A DNA stretch of 64,000 bases, taken from positions 1 to 64,000 of the forward strand of contig DDQG01000018.1 of assembly GCA_002342585.1 (NCBI GenBank), given 5' to 3'. Shown here piece by piece: positions 15,295 through 23,429 of this stretch. This DNA comes from Prevotellaceae bacterium UBA2448 (GTDB lineage: Bacteria; Bacteroidota; Bacteroidia; Bacteroidales; Bacteroidaceae). The first letter of the stretch is position 1; every line of letters begins with the position of its first letter. The notes beneath the pieces were generated by a model that ran no database searches, had not been told where the DNA came from, and saw only the letters and a program-made list of their open reading frames with translations. A program made the position numbers and the translations under genes.

Positions 15295-16569
15295 ATGCAA
15301 CCACTGGCAGAACGACTGCGTCCGCATACGCTCGACGATTACATAGGACAACAGCATCTCGTAGGCGAAGGTGCTGTTATTCGTCGTATGATAGAGCAGA
15401 AGAGGATTTCGTCGTTCATTCTGTGGGGCCCGCCCGGAGTAGGCAAAACCACACTTGCCAATATAATAGCCAGAACGCTGGAAGTGCCCTTCTACACCCT
15501 GAGTGCCGTTACGTCAGGAGTGAAGGATGTGAGGGACACCATAGAAAAGGCAAAGAGCAATCGCTTCTTCAATAGCAGTTCCCCTATCCTCTTCATTGAC
15601 GAAATACACAGATTCTCAAAGTCGCAACAGGACTCGCTGCTGGGTGCCGTAGAACAGGGAACAATTACCCTGATTGGTGCCACAACAGAGAATCCGTCGT
15701 TCGAAATAATACGTCCTCTGCTATCCCGCTGTCAGGTATATACATTAAAGTCGCTGGAGAAAAACGACCTTCTACAATTACTTCAATCGGCAATAGAGAA
15801 AGATGTGATTCTCAAAGAGAAAAACATCAAGATAGAAGAAACTGACGCAATACTGAGATATAGTGGTGGAGACGCAAGAAAACTGCTCAACATCATAGAA
15901 CTCGTAGTGGAAAGTCAGGACGGAAAGGAGGAGGTTGTAGTCAACGATGAGATAGTGACGGAGGCTCTGCAACAGAATCCGCTGGCATACGACAAAGACG
16001 GCGAGATGCACTACGACATCATATCGGCATTTATCAAGTCGATTCGCGGTAGCAACCCCGATGCAGCCGTGTATTATCTGGCAAGAATGATAGAAGGAGG
16101 CGAAGACCCGCTATTCATTGCACGCCGACTGGTTATCTCAGCTTCGGAAGACATAGGACTGGCTAATCCCAATGCCCTACTCTTGGCTAATGCTGCTTTC
16201 GATGCCGTAAACAAGATTGGAATGCCTGAAGGACGAATTCCACTTGCAGAGGCGACTGTGTATCTGGCTACGAGTGCAAAATCGAATTCTGCATATATGG
16301 CTATAAATAATGCCCTGCAATATGTAGGCGAAACAGGTAACCTGCCTATTCCTCTACACTTGAGAAATGCTCCAACGAAACTGATGGAACAACTCGGATA
16401 TAGCAAGGGATATAAATATGCCCACGACTATGAAGGAAATTTCGTAGAACAGCAGTTTCTGCCCGACGAAGCCGAAGGACAGCAGTTCTGGAAGGCTCAG
16501 AATAATCCACAGGAATTGAAGATGAAAGAATTACAAGATAAACGCTGGGGGAAGAAAGTTGAGAATTGA
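15295..16569 (+). CDS. rarA: Replication-associated recombination protein A (RarA/MgsA)
   Basis: A 424-residue AAA+ ATPase of the RarA/MgsA/WRNIP1 family that acts at stalled replication forks and single-strand-binding protein. Walker A is GPPGVGKT (45-52) and Walker B IDEIHR (101-106). Sensor 1 is ATTENPSFE, and the C-terminal clamp-loader-like domain includes KSIRGSNPDAAVYYLARM. The length is normal. The last codons (KVEN) run into a TTGAAAA-type tandem repeat that covers the stop region. It heads a run of rightward genes through folC. Confidence 0.95.
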   Translation: MQPLAERLRPHTLDDYIGQQHLVGEGAVIRRMIEQKRISSFILWGPPGVGKTTLANIIARTLEVPFYTLSAVTSGVKDVRDTIEKAKSNRFFNSSSPILFIDEIHRFSKSQQDSLLGAVEQGTITLIGATTENPSFEIIRPLLSRCQVYTLKSLEKNDLLQLLQSAIEKDVILKEKNIKIEETDAILRYSGGDARKLLNIIELVVESQDGKEEVVVNDEIVTEALQQNPLAYDKDGEMHYDIISAFIKSIRGSNPDAAVYYLARMIEGGEDPLFIARRLVISASEDIGLANPNALLLANAAFDAVNKIGMPEGRIPLAEATVYLATSAKSNSAYMAINNALQYVGETGNLPIPLHLRNAPTKLMEQLGYSKGYKYAHDYEGNFVEQQFLPDEAEGQQFWKAQNNPQELKMKELQDKRWGKKVEN

Positions 16570-16597
16570 AAGTTGAAAATTGAAAATTGAAAGACGA
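16556..16597. repeat. TTGAAAA-type tandem repeat at the 3' end of rarA
   Basis: AGTTGAGAATTGAAAGTTGA-type units, about six copies of an imperfect 7-10-mer. The tract includes the rarA stop codon and ends just before the next gene. Confidence 0.8.
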
Positions 16598-16599
16598 AA

Positions 16600-16884
16600 A
16601 TGAAAAAACCACATAGAGATTTACTGATTATAATTGGAGCCACGATAGTTATTGTGACTGCATGTATTGTAGCTATCTTCGGACTGCCCACCGGAGGAGA
16701 GAAAGACAGACTGATGAACTTCGACGGCGTAGATGTAGATACAATTCTGGAAGGTGACATCCCCATTCTGGATAATGACGTGGTGATTCCACTATCGGCA
16801 ACAGATACTATCGATGTGGACTCTGCAGAAACAGACTATGCAGAAGAAGGTACAATAAACACAAACGATACTATTAAGCATTAA
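16600..16884 (+). CDS. Small single-pass membrane protein
   Basis: A 94-residue protein of unknown function. One N-terminal hydrophobic segment (LLIIIGATIVIVTACIVAIFGL, residues about 8-29) is preceded by the basic KKPHR, which fits an N-in anchor. The remainder is strongly acidic (DVDTILEGDIPILDNDVV, then DTIDVDSAETDYAEEG) and would lie outside the cytoplasm. A cysteine occurs inside the segment but without a clear lipobox. It lies 6 bp before the COG0523 GTPase. An acidic tail beside a metal-chaperone gene is suggestive, but nothing more can be said. Confidence 0.6.
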   Translation: MKKPHRDLLIIIGATIVIVTACIVAIFGLPTGGEKDRLMNFDGVDVDTILEGDIPILDNDVVIPLSATDTIDVDSAETDYAEEGTINTNDTIKH

Positions 16885-16890
16885 TACAAT

Positions 16891-18159
16891 ATGAATAATT
16901 TCACAACACCTGTTCTGCTGCTTACAGGTTATCTGGGCAGCGGAAAAACAACACTGCTAAACCGCATCCTCTCTAATAAGAAAGGTATCAGATTCGCAGT
17001 TATAGTAAACGACATAGGCGAGATAAATATCGATGCCGACCTGATTCAGAAAGGTGGTATCGTAGACCAGAAAGACGAATCGCTCGTAGCCCTGCAGAAC
17101 GGCTGTATCTGCTGTACCCTGAAGATGGATCTCGTGGAACAGTTGTCAGATATAATCAAACAACAGAAATTTGACTATATAGTTATAGAAGCCAGCGGCA
17201 TATGCGAACCGGCTCCAATTGCTCAGACTATCTGTTCTATCCCTACCATGGGTGGACAATACGTGCAAAACGGAGTACCAAGAATGGACTGTATAGTAAC
17301 CGTAGTCGATGCTGTGAGAATGCAGGACGAATTTGCTAACGGCGACAAACTGATGAACCAAAATCTGGATGAGGATGATATAGAAAACCTCGTAATTCAG
17401 CAAATTGAATTCTGTAATATCATACTGCTGAACAAAGCTGCTGACGTAAAACCAGAGGAATTGGGAAGGATTAAGCAGATTATCCGTACTATACAGCCTA
17501 AGGCTGAAATCATAGAATGTAATTATGGCGATGTGGATTTGGATAGAATCATCAATACCAATATGTTTGATTTTGACAAGGTTGCCACTTCTGCTGCGTG
17601 GATAGAAGAATTGGAGAAGCATCATGACGATGACGATGACGATGATGAGGAGGAGGACGAACATGAACATCATCACCATCATGAGGACGAGCACGAACAT
17701 CATCACCATCATGATGAAGATGATGAGGACGAGCATGAGCACCATCATCACCATCATCATCACCACCATCACGATGACGAAGGCGAAGCTGAGGAATATG
17801 GCATAGGTACTTTCGTGTATTACCGTCGCGAACCTATGGACATAGTGGCTTTCGACCAGTTTGCAGCCCACCTGCCAAAGAATATTATCAGAGCAAAAGG
17901 ACTCTGCTACTTTGCTACAGAACCTGACATCTGTTATGTGTTTGAACAGGCAGGACGACAACTGACGCTGAGAAATGCAGGACAATGGTATGCAACAATG
18001 CCAAAGGACGAACTGGAACGTCTGCTTGCCGCAGAACCAGCCGTCAGAAAAGACTGGGACGAGAAATATGGTGACCGCATGCAGAAGTTGGTGTTCATAG
18101 GACAAAAGATGGACAAGAAAGCTATTACTGCTGCACTTGACATGTGTCTCACAGAATAA
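16891..18159 (+). CDS. COG0523 (CobW/ZNG1-like) GTPase with histidine-rich metal tract
   Basis: A 422-residue G3E-family P-loop GTPase predicted to insert or deliver a metal ion. Walker A is GYLGSGKT (13-20). The metal-binding CxCC motif is GCICC (71-75), and LLNKAAD is the guanine-specificity region. A CobW C-terminal domain follows from about residue 300 (EYGIGTFVYYRREPMD). Between them, about residues 243-297 are almost entirely His, Asp and Glu, with about 26 histidines. Such tracts bind zinc, nickel or cobalt and are seen in zinc-chaperone members. It overlaps nothing and is followed 8 bp later by mltG. No Zur-like operator is evident. Confidence 0.9.
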   Translation: MNNFTTPVLLLTGYLGSGKTTLLNRILSNKKGIRFAVIVNDIGEINIDADLIQKGGIVDQKDESLVALQNGCICCTLKMDLVEQLSDIIKQQKFDYIVIEASGICEPAPIAQTICSIPTMGGQYVQNGVPRMDCIVTVVDAVRMQDEFANGDKLMNQNLDEDDIENLVIQQIEFCNIILLNKAADVKPEELGRIKQIIRTIQPKAEIIECNYGDVDLDRIINTNMFDFDKVATSAAWIEELEKHHDDDDDDDEEEDEHEHHHHHEDEHEHHHHHDEDDEDEHEHHHHHHHHHHHDDEGEAEEYGIGTFVYYRREPMDIVAFDQFAAHLPKNIIRAKGLCYFATEPDICYVFEQAGRQLTLRNAGQWYATMPKDELERLLAAEPAVRKDWDEKYGDRMQKLVFIGQKMDKKAITAALDMCLTE

Positions 18160-18167
18160 CCTACCAC

Positions 18168-19193
18168 ATGATAAAAAAGATTCTATACATATTTCTAATC
18201 ATCTTGCTGGTTGCTATAGGCGCAGTAGGCGTTGTGGCGTATTCGTTCTTAGGCAAGACTTTCGACATCGACGAGGATGCCTACCTGTATATCTATCCGG
18301 AAGACGACCTGGAACAAGTGAATGCAAAACTGACAGAATTGGCACACCCGACATCGCCTCTGAGCTTCACCACTCTGACAAAGATTGTGAAGAAAGGGAA
18401 CAGCATAAAAACTGGAAGATATAAGATTACTCCAGACATGAATATGCTGACACTGATTCGCAATATCTGCAATCACCACCAAGATCCGTTGAATATTGTG
18501 GTGCCGTCAACAAGAACTGTGAACGATCTTGTAGGAAAGATAAGCAGCAAACTGATGGTTGACTCAGTAACTCTTATGCAGCTCATCAACGACTCCATTT
18601 ACTGTGCCTCTCTCGGATATACGAAAGACAATATCCCTGCCCTATTTATTCCAAACACATACGAGGTGTATTGGGATACAGATGCGGAACATCTATTGAA
18701 AAGGATGAAAAAGGAAAACGATGCATTTTGGAACAAAGAACGCAGAGCTAAGGCTAAGGCATTGGGAATGACTCCGGAGGAAGTAGTTACACTCGCAAGT
18801 ATCGTAGATGCTGAAACTTCGTATAACCCGGAAAAAACACGTGTGGCAGGTCTTTATCTGAACCGATTGGCTACTGGAATGCCACTACAGAGCGACCCAA
18901 CTGTCATATATGCCTTGGGAGACTTCTCCATAAGAAGAGTGTTGCACGACCACTTGCAAGTGGAATCGCCTTATAACACATACAAAAACCAAGGACTGCC
19001 TCCAGGACCTATACGAATAGCCTCGATAGCAGCCATTGATGCTGTGCTCAATCACGAAACACACGATTATCTATATATGTGTGCTAAGGAGGACTTCTCT
19101 GGTTCTCACAATTTTGCAACAAATTTCAAGGAACATACAGAAAACGCAAAGAGATATTCGAAAGAATTAAACAAAAGAGGAATAAGGCGATAA
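18168..19193 (+). CDS. mltG: Endolytic murein transglycosylase MltG
   Basis: A 341-residue YceG-family lytic transglycosylase that cleaves nascent glycan strands and helps set glycan length. One N-terminal transmembrane helix (about 5-27), a LysM-like middle region, and the catalytic domain with LASIVDAETSYNPEK (the conserved Glu), LYLNRLATGMPLQSDPTV and SPYNTYKNQGLPPGPI. The start is placed at ATG 18168 because it gives a standard signal anchor; an upstream in-frame TTG would overlap the previous gene. Confidence 0.92.
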   Translation: MIKKILYIFLIILLVAIGAVGVVAYSFLGKTFDIDEDAYLYIYPEDDLEQVNAKLTELAHPTSPLSFTTLTKIVKKGNSIKTGRYKITPDMNMLTLIRNICNHHQDPLNIVVPSTRTVNDLVGKISSKLMVDSVTLMQLINDSIYCASLGYTKDNIPALFIPNTYEVYWDTDAEHLLKRMKKENDAFWNKERRAKAKALGMTPEEVVTLASIVDAETSYNPEKTRVAGLYLNRLATGMPLQSDPTVIYALGDFSIRRVLHDHLQVESPYNTYKNQGLPPGPIRIASIAAIDAVLNHETHDYLYMCAKEDFSGSHNFATNFKEHTENAKRYSKELNKRGIRR

Positions 19194-19296
19194 ACCTTAT
19201 TCCCTTTTTTTTGAAAGACTGCCAACATGTCATATAAAAAATGTGTGGCACGAACTTTGCACACCATAAGACGTAATATTAAAAAAATATATTAAA

Positions 19297-19878
19297 ATGA
19301 CACAAGATAACGTTAACGAGGAGGAGCTGAAGAACGAGGCAACTCCAACAGAAGAGGAAACTCAGGCTGGTACTGAGCAGAATGAAAACATTGAAGCAGA
19401 GCAGGAAGAAGTGAAGGAAAAGACTGTGGAGGAGAAGTTGGAAGAGGCTGAAACTCAAATAGAGGAACTGAAAAAACAAATGCTCTATAAAGCTGCTGAA
19501 TTTGACAACTACCGCAAGAGAGTGATGCAGGAAAAAGCTGAACTCATCAAGAATGGTGGCACAAAAGTAATTACAACTATTCTACCTATTCTGGATGACT
19601 TGGATCGTGCACAGCAGACAATGGATAAGATGGAAGATGTGGCAGCCTGCAAGGAAGGTGTTGTACTCATCATTGATAAGTTCCTGAAACTGCTTAAGCA
19701 GGAGGGACTGGAGAAGATGGAAGCTGTAGGAAAAGACTTTGACACAGACTACCACGAAGCTATTGCGATGGTGTCTGCAGGCGAAGAGAAAAAAGGCAAG
19801 GTAATTGATTGCGTTCTCGACGGATATACTCTGAACGACAAGGTAATCAGACATGCGAAAGTTGCTGTAGGAGAATAA
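19297..19878 (+). CDS. grpE: Nucleotide exchange factor GrpE
   Basis: A 193-residue DnaK cochaperone that releases ADP from DnaK. A highly acidic, disordered N-terminus (Glu-rich to about residue 55) is followed by a coiled coil (EEKLEEAETQIEELKKQ) and the conserved core AAEFDNYRKRVMQEK and VVLIIDKFLKLLKQEGLE. The C-terminal beta domain contains YHEAIAMV and VIRHAKVAV. It is followed 13 bp later by dnaJ. The 5' region has an imperfect GCCAACAT/ATGTGTGGC dyad near 19222-19249. No CIRCE element is present. Confidence 0.95.
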   Translation: MTQDNVNEEELKNEATPTEEETQAGTEQNENIEAEQEEVKEKTVEEKLEEAETQIEELKKQMLYKAAEFDNYRKRVMQEKAELIKNGGTKVITTILPILDDLDRAQQTMDKMEDVAACKEGVVLIIDKFLKLLKQEGLEKMEAVGKDFDTDYHEAIAMVSAGEEKKGKVIDCVLDGYTLNDKVIRHAKVAVGE

Positions 19879-19891
19879 AACAAGAAGATAT

Positions 19892-21061
19892 ATGGCAAAC
19901 AAAAGAGACTATTATGAAGTGCTCGGAGTGCAGAAAGGTGCAACCGAGGATGAAATAAAAAAGGCCTATAAGAAAATGGCCATCAAATATCACCCAGACA
20001 GAAATCCGGGTGACAAAAAGGCTGAGGAAAAGTTCAAAGAGGCTGCCGAAGCATATGAAGTGCTGCACGACCCACAGAAGCGTCAGCGCTACGACCAGTT
20101 TGGATTTGAAGGTCTGAATGGTGCCGGAGGATTCAATGCTCAAAGCATGGATATGAACGATATCTTCAGTCACTTCAGCGACATCTTCGAAGGTATGGGC
20201 TTTGGAGGCGGATTCAGTGGCTTTGGAGGTTTTGGTGGCGGAGGACGTCAGCAGAAACACGTATTCAAGGGTAAGGATCAGCGACTTAGAGTGGAACTTA
20301 CTTTAAGCGAAATCGTTAACGGCTGTACAAAGAAGTTTAAGATAAAGAACGATGTAGTATGTGAACACTGTCACGGAAGCGGAAGTGCTGACGGAAAAGT
20401 GGACACCTGTCCTACTTGTCACGGAAGCGGTTATGTAGTAAGAACCCAGCAGAGTATCTTCGGCATGATGCAAAGTCAGAGCGTATGTCCTGAATGTCAT
20501 GGAGAAGGCAAAGTCATCAAGAATAAATGTAGTCATTGTGGTGGCGAAGGAGTTGTGGCAGGTGAGTCGCTTGTAGAAGTAAACTTCCCAGCTGGACTAC
20601 AAGAAGGCATGGTACTGACTGTAGATGGCAAGGGAGGTGCAGGCAGACATAACGGAGTGAATGGCGATTTGCAGATTATCATCAAGGAAAAGCCACACGA
20701 CGAATTGATTCGTGACGGCAATGACATAGTTTATAATCTGTTACTGAGTATTCCTCAAGCCGTGCTCGGTTGCGATATAGAAGTACCTACTGTTGACGGA
20801 AGAGCAAAGGTGAAGATTCCAGCAGGAACACAACCCGGAACCGTCATGCGACTCAGAGGAAAAGGTATTCCACAGGTACAGGGATATAATCGCGGTATGA
20901 AAGGTGATGAACTTATCAACATCAGCGTATATATGCCAGAGACACTTTCAAAAGACGAGAAAATGGCAATGGAAAAGATGCAGAAGAGCGACAATTTTAC
21001 TCCACAGGAAAGTGTAAGACGTAGCATCTTCAATAAATTCAGAAGCTATTTCAGCAAATAG
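19892..21061 (+). CDS. dnaJ: Chaperone protein DnaJ
   Basis: A 389-residue Hsp40 that delivers substrates to DnaK and stimulates its ATPase. The J domain (1-70) carries the HPD motif in YHPDRNPG. A Gly/Phe-rich stretch (about 75-120) includes GFGGGFSGFGGFGGG. Four zinc-finger repeats follow: CEHCHGSG, CPTCHGSG, CPECHGEG and CSHCGGEG. The C-terminal substrate-binding domains are complete. It forms an operon with grpE. folC starts one base after its stop codon, so translation coupling is possible. Confidence 0.96.
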   Translation: MANKRDYYEVLGVQKGATEDEIKKAYKKMAIKYHPDRNPGDKKAEEKFKEAAEAYEVLHDPQKRQRYDQFGFEGLNGAGGFNAQSMDMNDIFSHFSDIFEGMGFGGGFSGFGGFGGGGRQQKHVFKGKDQRLRVELTLSEIVNGCTKKFKIKNDVVCEHCHGSGSADGKVDTCPTCHGSGYVVRTQQSIFGMMQSQSVCPECHGEGKVIKNKCSHCGGEGVVAGESLVEVNFPAGLQEGMVLTVDGKGGAGRHNGVNGDLQIIIKEKPHDELIRDGNDIVYNLLLSIPQAVLGCDIEVPTVDGRAKVKIPAGTQPGTVMRLRGKGIPQVQGYNRGMKGDELINISVYMPETLSKDEKMAMEKMQKSDNFTPQESVRRSIFNKFRSYFSK

Positions 21062-21062
21062 A

Positions 21063-22277
21063 ATGACGTATGACGAAACAATAGAGTATCTGTTTAACAG
21101 TACTCCCCTATTCCAGAATGTTGGCAAGGCAGCCTATAAGGAGGGTCTTGCCAATACTTTGGCTTTAGATGAATATTTCGGACATCCACATACCCAGTTC
21201 AAAACTATACACGTAGGCGGAACAAACGGAAAGGGATCAACCAGTCATTCGCTGGCAGCTGTGCTACAAAGTGCTGGTTATAAGGTTGGACTATTTACAT
21301 CGCCACACCTTAAAGACTTTCGAGAAAGAATTAGAATCAACGGAGAGATGATTAGCGAGAAGTATGTCGTTGATTTTGTAGAACAACACAGGAGTTTCTT
21401 CGAACCTCTCTACCCTTCTTTCTTTGAACTGACCACAGCAATGGCATTCAAATATTTCGCAGACGAGCAAGTAGATGTAGCTGTAATAGAAGTAGGACTT
21501 GGAGGAAGACTGGACTGCACAAACATCATCACTCCTGTATTATCAATTATAACCAATATCTCGTTCGACCACGTAAACTTGCTTGGCAATACTCTGGAGA
21601 AGATTGCAAGTGAAAAAGCAGGAATAATAAAACATGGAGTGCCTGTAGTGATTGGTGAGACAACATCGAAAACACGTACTGTATTCGAAACAAAAGCTAA
21701 AGAAGTTGGCACTCAAATAGTTTTTGCAGAAGAGAAGGAAATTCCAGAGATACCATTCGAATTAGGAGGAGATTATCAGCAAAAGAACCTGCGTACTATT
21801 ATGACTGCACTCAGCATTCTAAGAAACGCCTTCAACATAAGCGAACAGAACATCAGTTACGGATTATCTAATGTGTGTGAACAAACCGGTCTAATGGGCA
21901 GATGGCAAACTTTAAAGGAGTGCCCGAAGACTGTTTGTGATGTAGGACACAATGTTGGAGGATTTGAATACATCGTAAAACAACTGACGCGTCAGCAATA
22001 CAAGACCTTACGCATCGTCATTGGAATGGTGAATGACAAAGATATAAACGGAGTCCTCGCCCTTCTGCCTAAAGATGCTAAATATTATTTTACGAAAGCA
22101 AAAGTAGCTAGAGCACTACAACCTGAGGAGCTACAGGAAAAAGCTAAAGAATACGGACTGAACGGCAATTGCTACCCTTCTGTAACTGAAGCATATGAGG
22201 CTGCGGTAAAAGAAGCCTCAACAGATGACTTCATATTCATTGGCGGCAGCTGTTTTGTTGTAGCAGAGGTTGTATAA
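21063..22277 (+). CDS. folC: Folylpolyglutamate/dihydrofolate synthase FolC
   Basis: A 404-residue Mur-ligase-fold enzyme that adds glutamate to dihydropteroate and folates. The P-loop is VGGTNGKGST (51-60), followed by GLFTSPHLKDFRERIRING and EVGLGGRLDCTN, both diagnostic for the family. The C-terminal domain has DVGHNVGGFEY. It is slightly shorter than some homologues (about 420-430) but has all motifs. It follows dnaJ directly and ends 6 bp before a convergent gene. Confidence 0.93.
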   Translation: MTYDETIEYLFNSTPLFQNVGKAAYKEGLANTLALDEYFGHPHTQFKTIHVGGTNGKGSTSHSLAAVLQSAGYKVGLFTSPHLKDFRERIRINGEMISEKYVVDFVEQHRSFFEPLYPSFFELTTAMAFKYFADEQVDVAVIEVGLGGRLDCTNIITPVLSIITNISFDHVNLLGNTLEKIASEKAGIIKHGVPVVIGETTSKTRTVFETKAKEVGTQIVFAEEKEIPEIPFELGGDYQQKNLRTIMTALSILRNAFNISEQNISYGLSNVCEQTGLMGRWQTLKECPKTVCDVGHNVGGFEYIVKQLTRQQYKTLRIVIGMVNDKDINGVLALLPKDAKYYFTKAKVARALQPEELQEKAKEYGLNGNCYPSVTEAYEAAVKEASTDDFIFIGGSCFVVAEVV

Positions 22278-22283
22278 GTTTGA

Positions 22284-23429
22284 TTATTTATTCTCGTAAT
22301 ACCACCAGAATGTATTGCCAAAATCACGACGAATAAGATTGCGACGAGCAACAGGATTAGAAATCTCAGTCTTACGATTTTTATACTGTTCGAAGCGGTT
22401 CTGAGTATCCTCGTCTATGACATATTTCAGATTCCCGCCATACACATTATTTATATATACAACAGCCTCCTTATAGGCACGAGGCAGAATTGAATCTGTT
22501 TCAACAGGATAAAATTCTTGCAGTTTTTTCTCGAATGACTTAAGTTTCTTCTGCAAAAGAAGATAACAGAGAAGATAATCCTGAGTAACTGGTGTACGAA
22601 GTGAATCTACACTATTGACAGCCCACAAGTACTTAAGAGTAGTCGGATTTTGGTTAGTCTTTGGCAGAGCACCAAGACGAAAACAGATGCGCAAAGGCGA
22701 ATAGCGATAAATTGAATCGTTATCACTAATTTTCAAGAGTCCGTCGCCACGATAATTTTGCGGATAGTCAAAAAGGCGTTCTGCCAACAGTCCCTGTTGA
22801 GACAAAGCGAACATACGTAATTCTGTAAGACGACGCGATGTATGCAAGGATTTCTCAGCAATCTTTGTTGCTTCCTCATAATCCTGCTCCATGATACAGT
22901 TTTCTGCGGTCAACTCATAATGGTCAACCTCATGTGTGCGAGGAATCGCGCCACAAAGCAAGATGAGAATAAATAGAATCAAGTAGTTACGCCATAGCAG
23001 ATATCTGGTTGAATTGGATGTTGCAAATCTATCCTTAAACAAATATACAACACCAAAAAAGACGACAAGAATAAGTGGAAGTAACCACCACCAATGACCA
23101 AGGGAGAAATCGTACAAGTCACTTCTGGTTATATTCGTAAGCATAGCCAGCAGAAGCAATGACGGCAGATAGCTAAACGAATAATATTGCCAATTGAAGT
23201 GTATAATACGTACGACAACCCATTGTATAATCTGCAATCCCGCAGTTATGGTAAATGCTCCGACGAAAATGGAATAGGTAGTTAGTCCGCGAGAGAAAAC
23301 AAACTGTGCCTCTGCCAACAAATTACCTTGCAGGAACAAGAGATAGCAAGAAGAAAAAAGGATAAATAAAAGGGCACAGGAATAACGAATTACTCCTGAT
23401 ACCCTTGGATCGATATAACTTGGCCTCAT
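22284..23429 (-). CDS. Multi-pass membrane protein of unknown function (DUF6057-like?)
   Basis: A 381-residue protein. The N-terminal half has about five or six hydrophobic segments (residues ~15-175), including WVVVRIIHFNWQYYSF and HWWWLLPLILVVFFGVVY. The C-terminal ~200 residues are soluble and helical, TPR-like in look (ENCIMEQDYEEATKIAEKSL). It may belong to the DUF6057 group of Bacteroidetes but seems shorter than members that I recall, so the family is uncertain. Its start codon overlaps the glgB stop by one base (TAATG), which implies translational coupling to the branching enzyme. Confidence 0.6.
   Translation of the reverse strand: MRPSYIDPRVSGVIRYSCALLFILFSSCYLLFLQGNLLAEAQFVFSRGLTTYSIFVGAFTITAGLQIIQWVVVRIIHFNWQYYSFSYLPSLLLLAMLTNITRSDLYDFSLGHWWWLLPLILVVFFGVVYLFKDRFATSNSTRYLLWRNYLILFILILLCGAIPRTHEVDHYELTAENCIMEQDYEEATKIAEKSLHTSRRLTELRMFALSQQGLLAERLFDYPQNYRGDGLLKISDNDSIYRYSPLRICFRLGALPKTNQNPTTLKYLWAVNSVDSLRTPVTQDYLLCYLLLQKKLKSFEKKLQEFYPVETDSILPRAYKEAVVYINNVYGGNLKYVIDEDTQNRFEQYKNRKTEISNPVARRNLIRRDFGNTFWWYYENK

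Noticed and set aside
17146..18105. 319-codon minus-strand frame opposite the COG0523 GTPase
   Set aside because: A product of the His/Asp codon bias of the real gene; the translation is low-complexity Val/Met.
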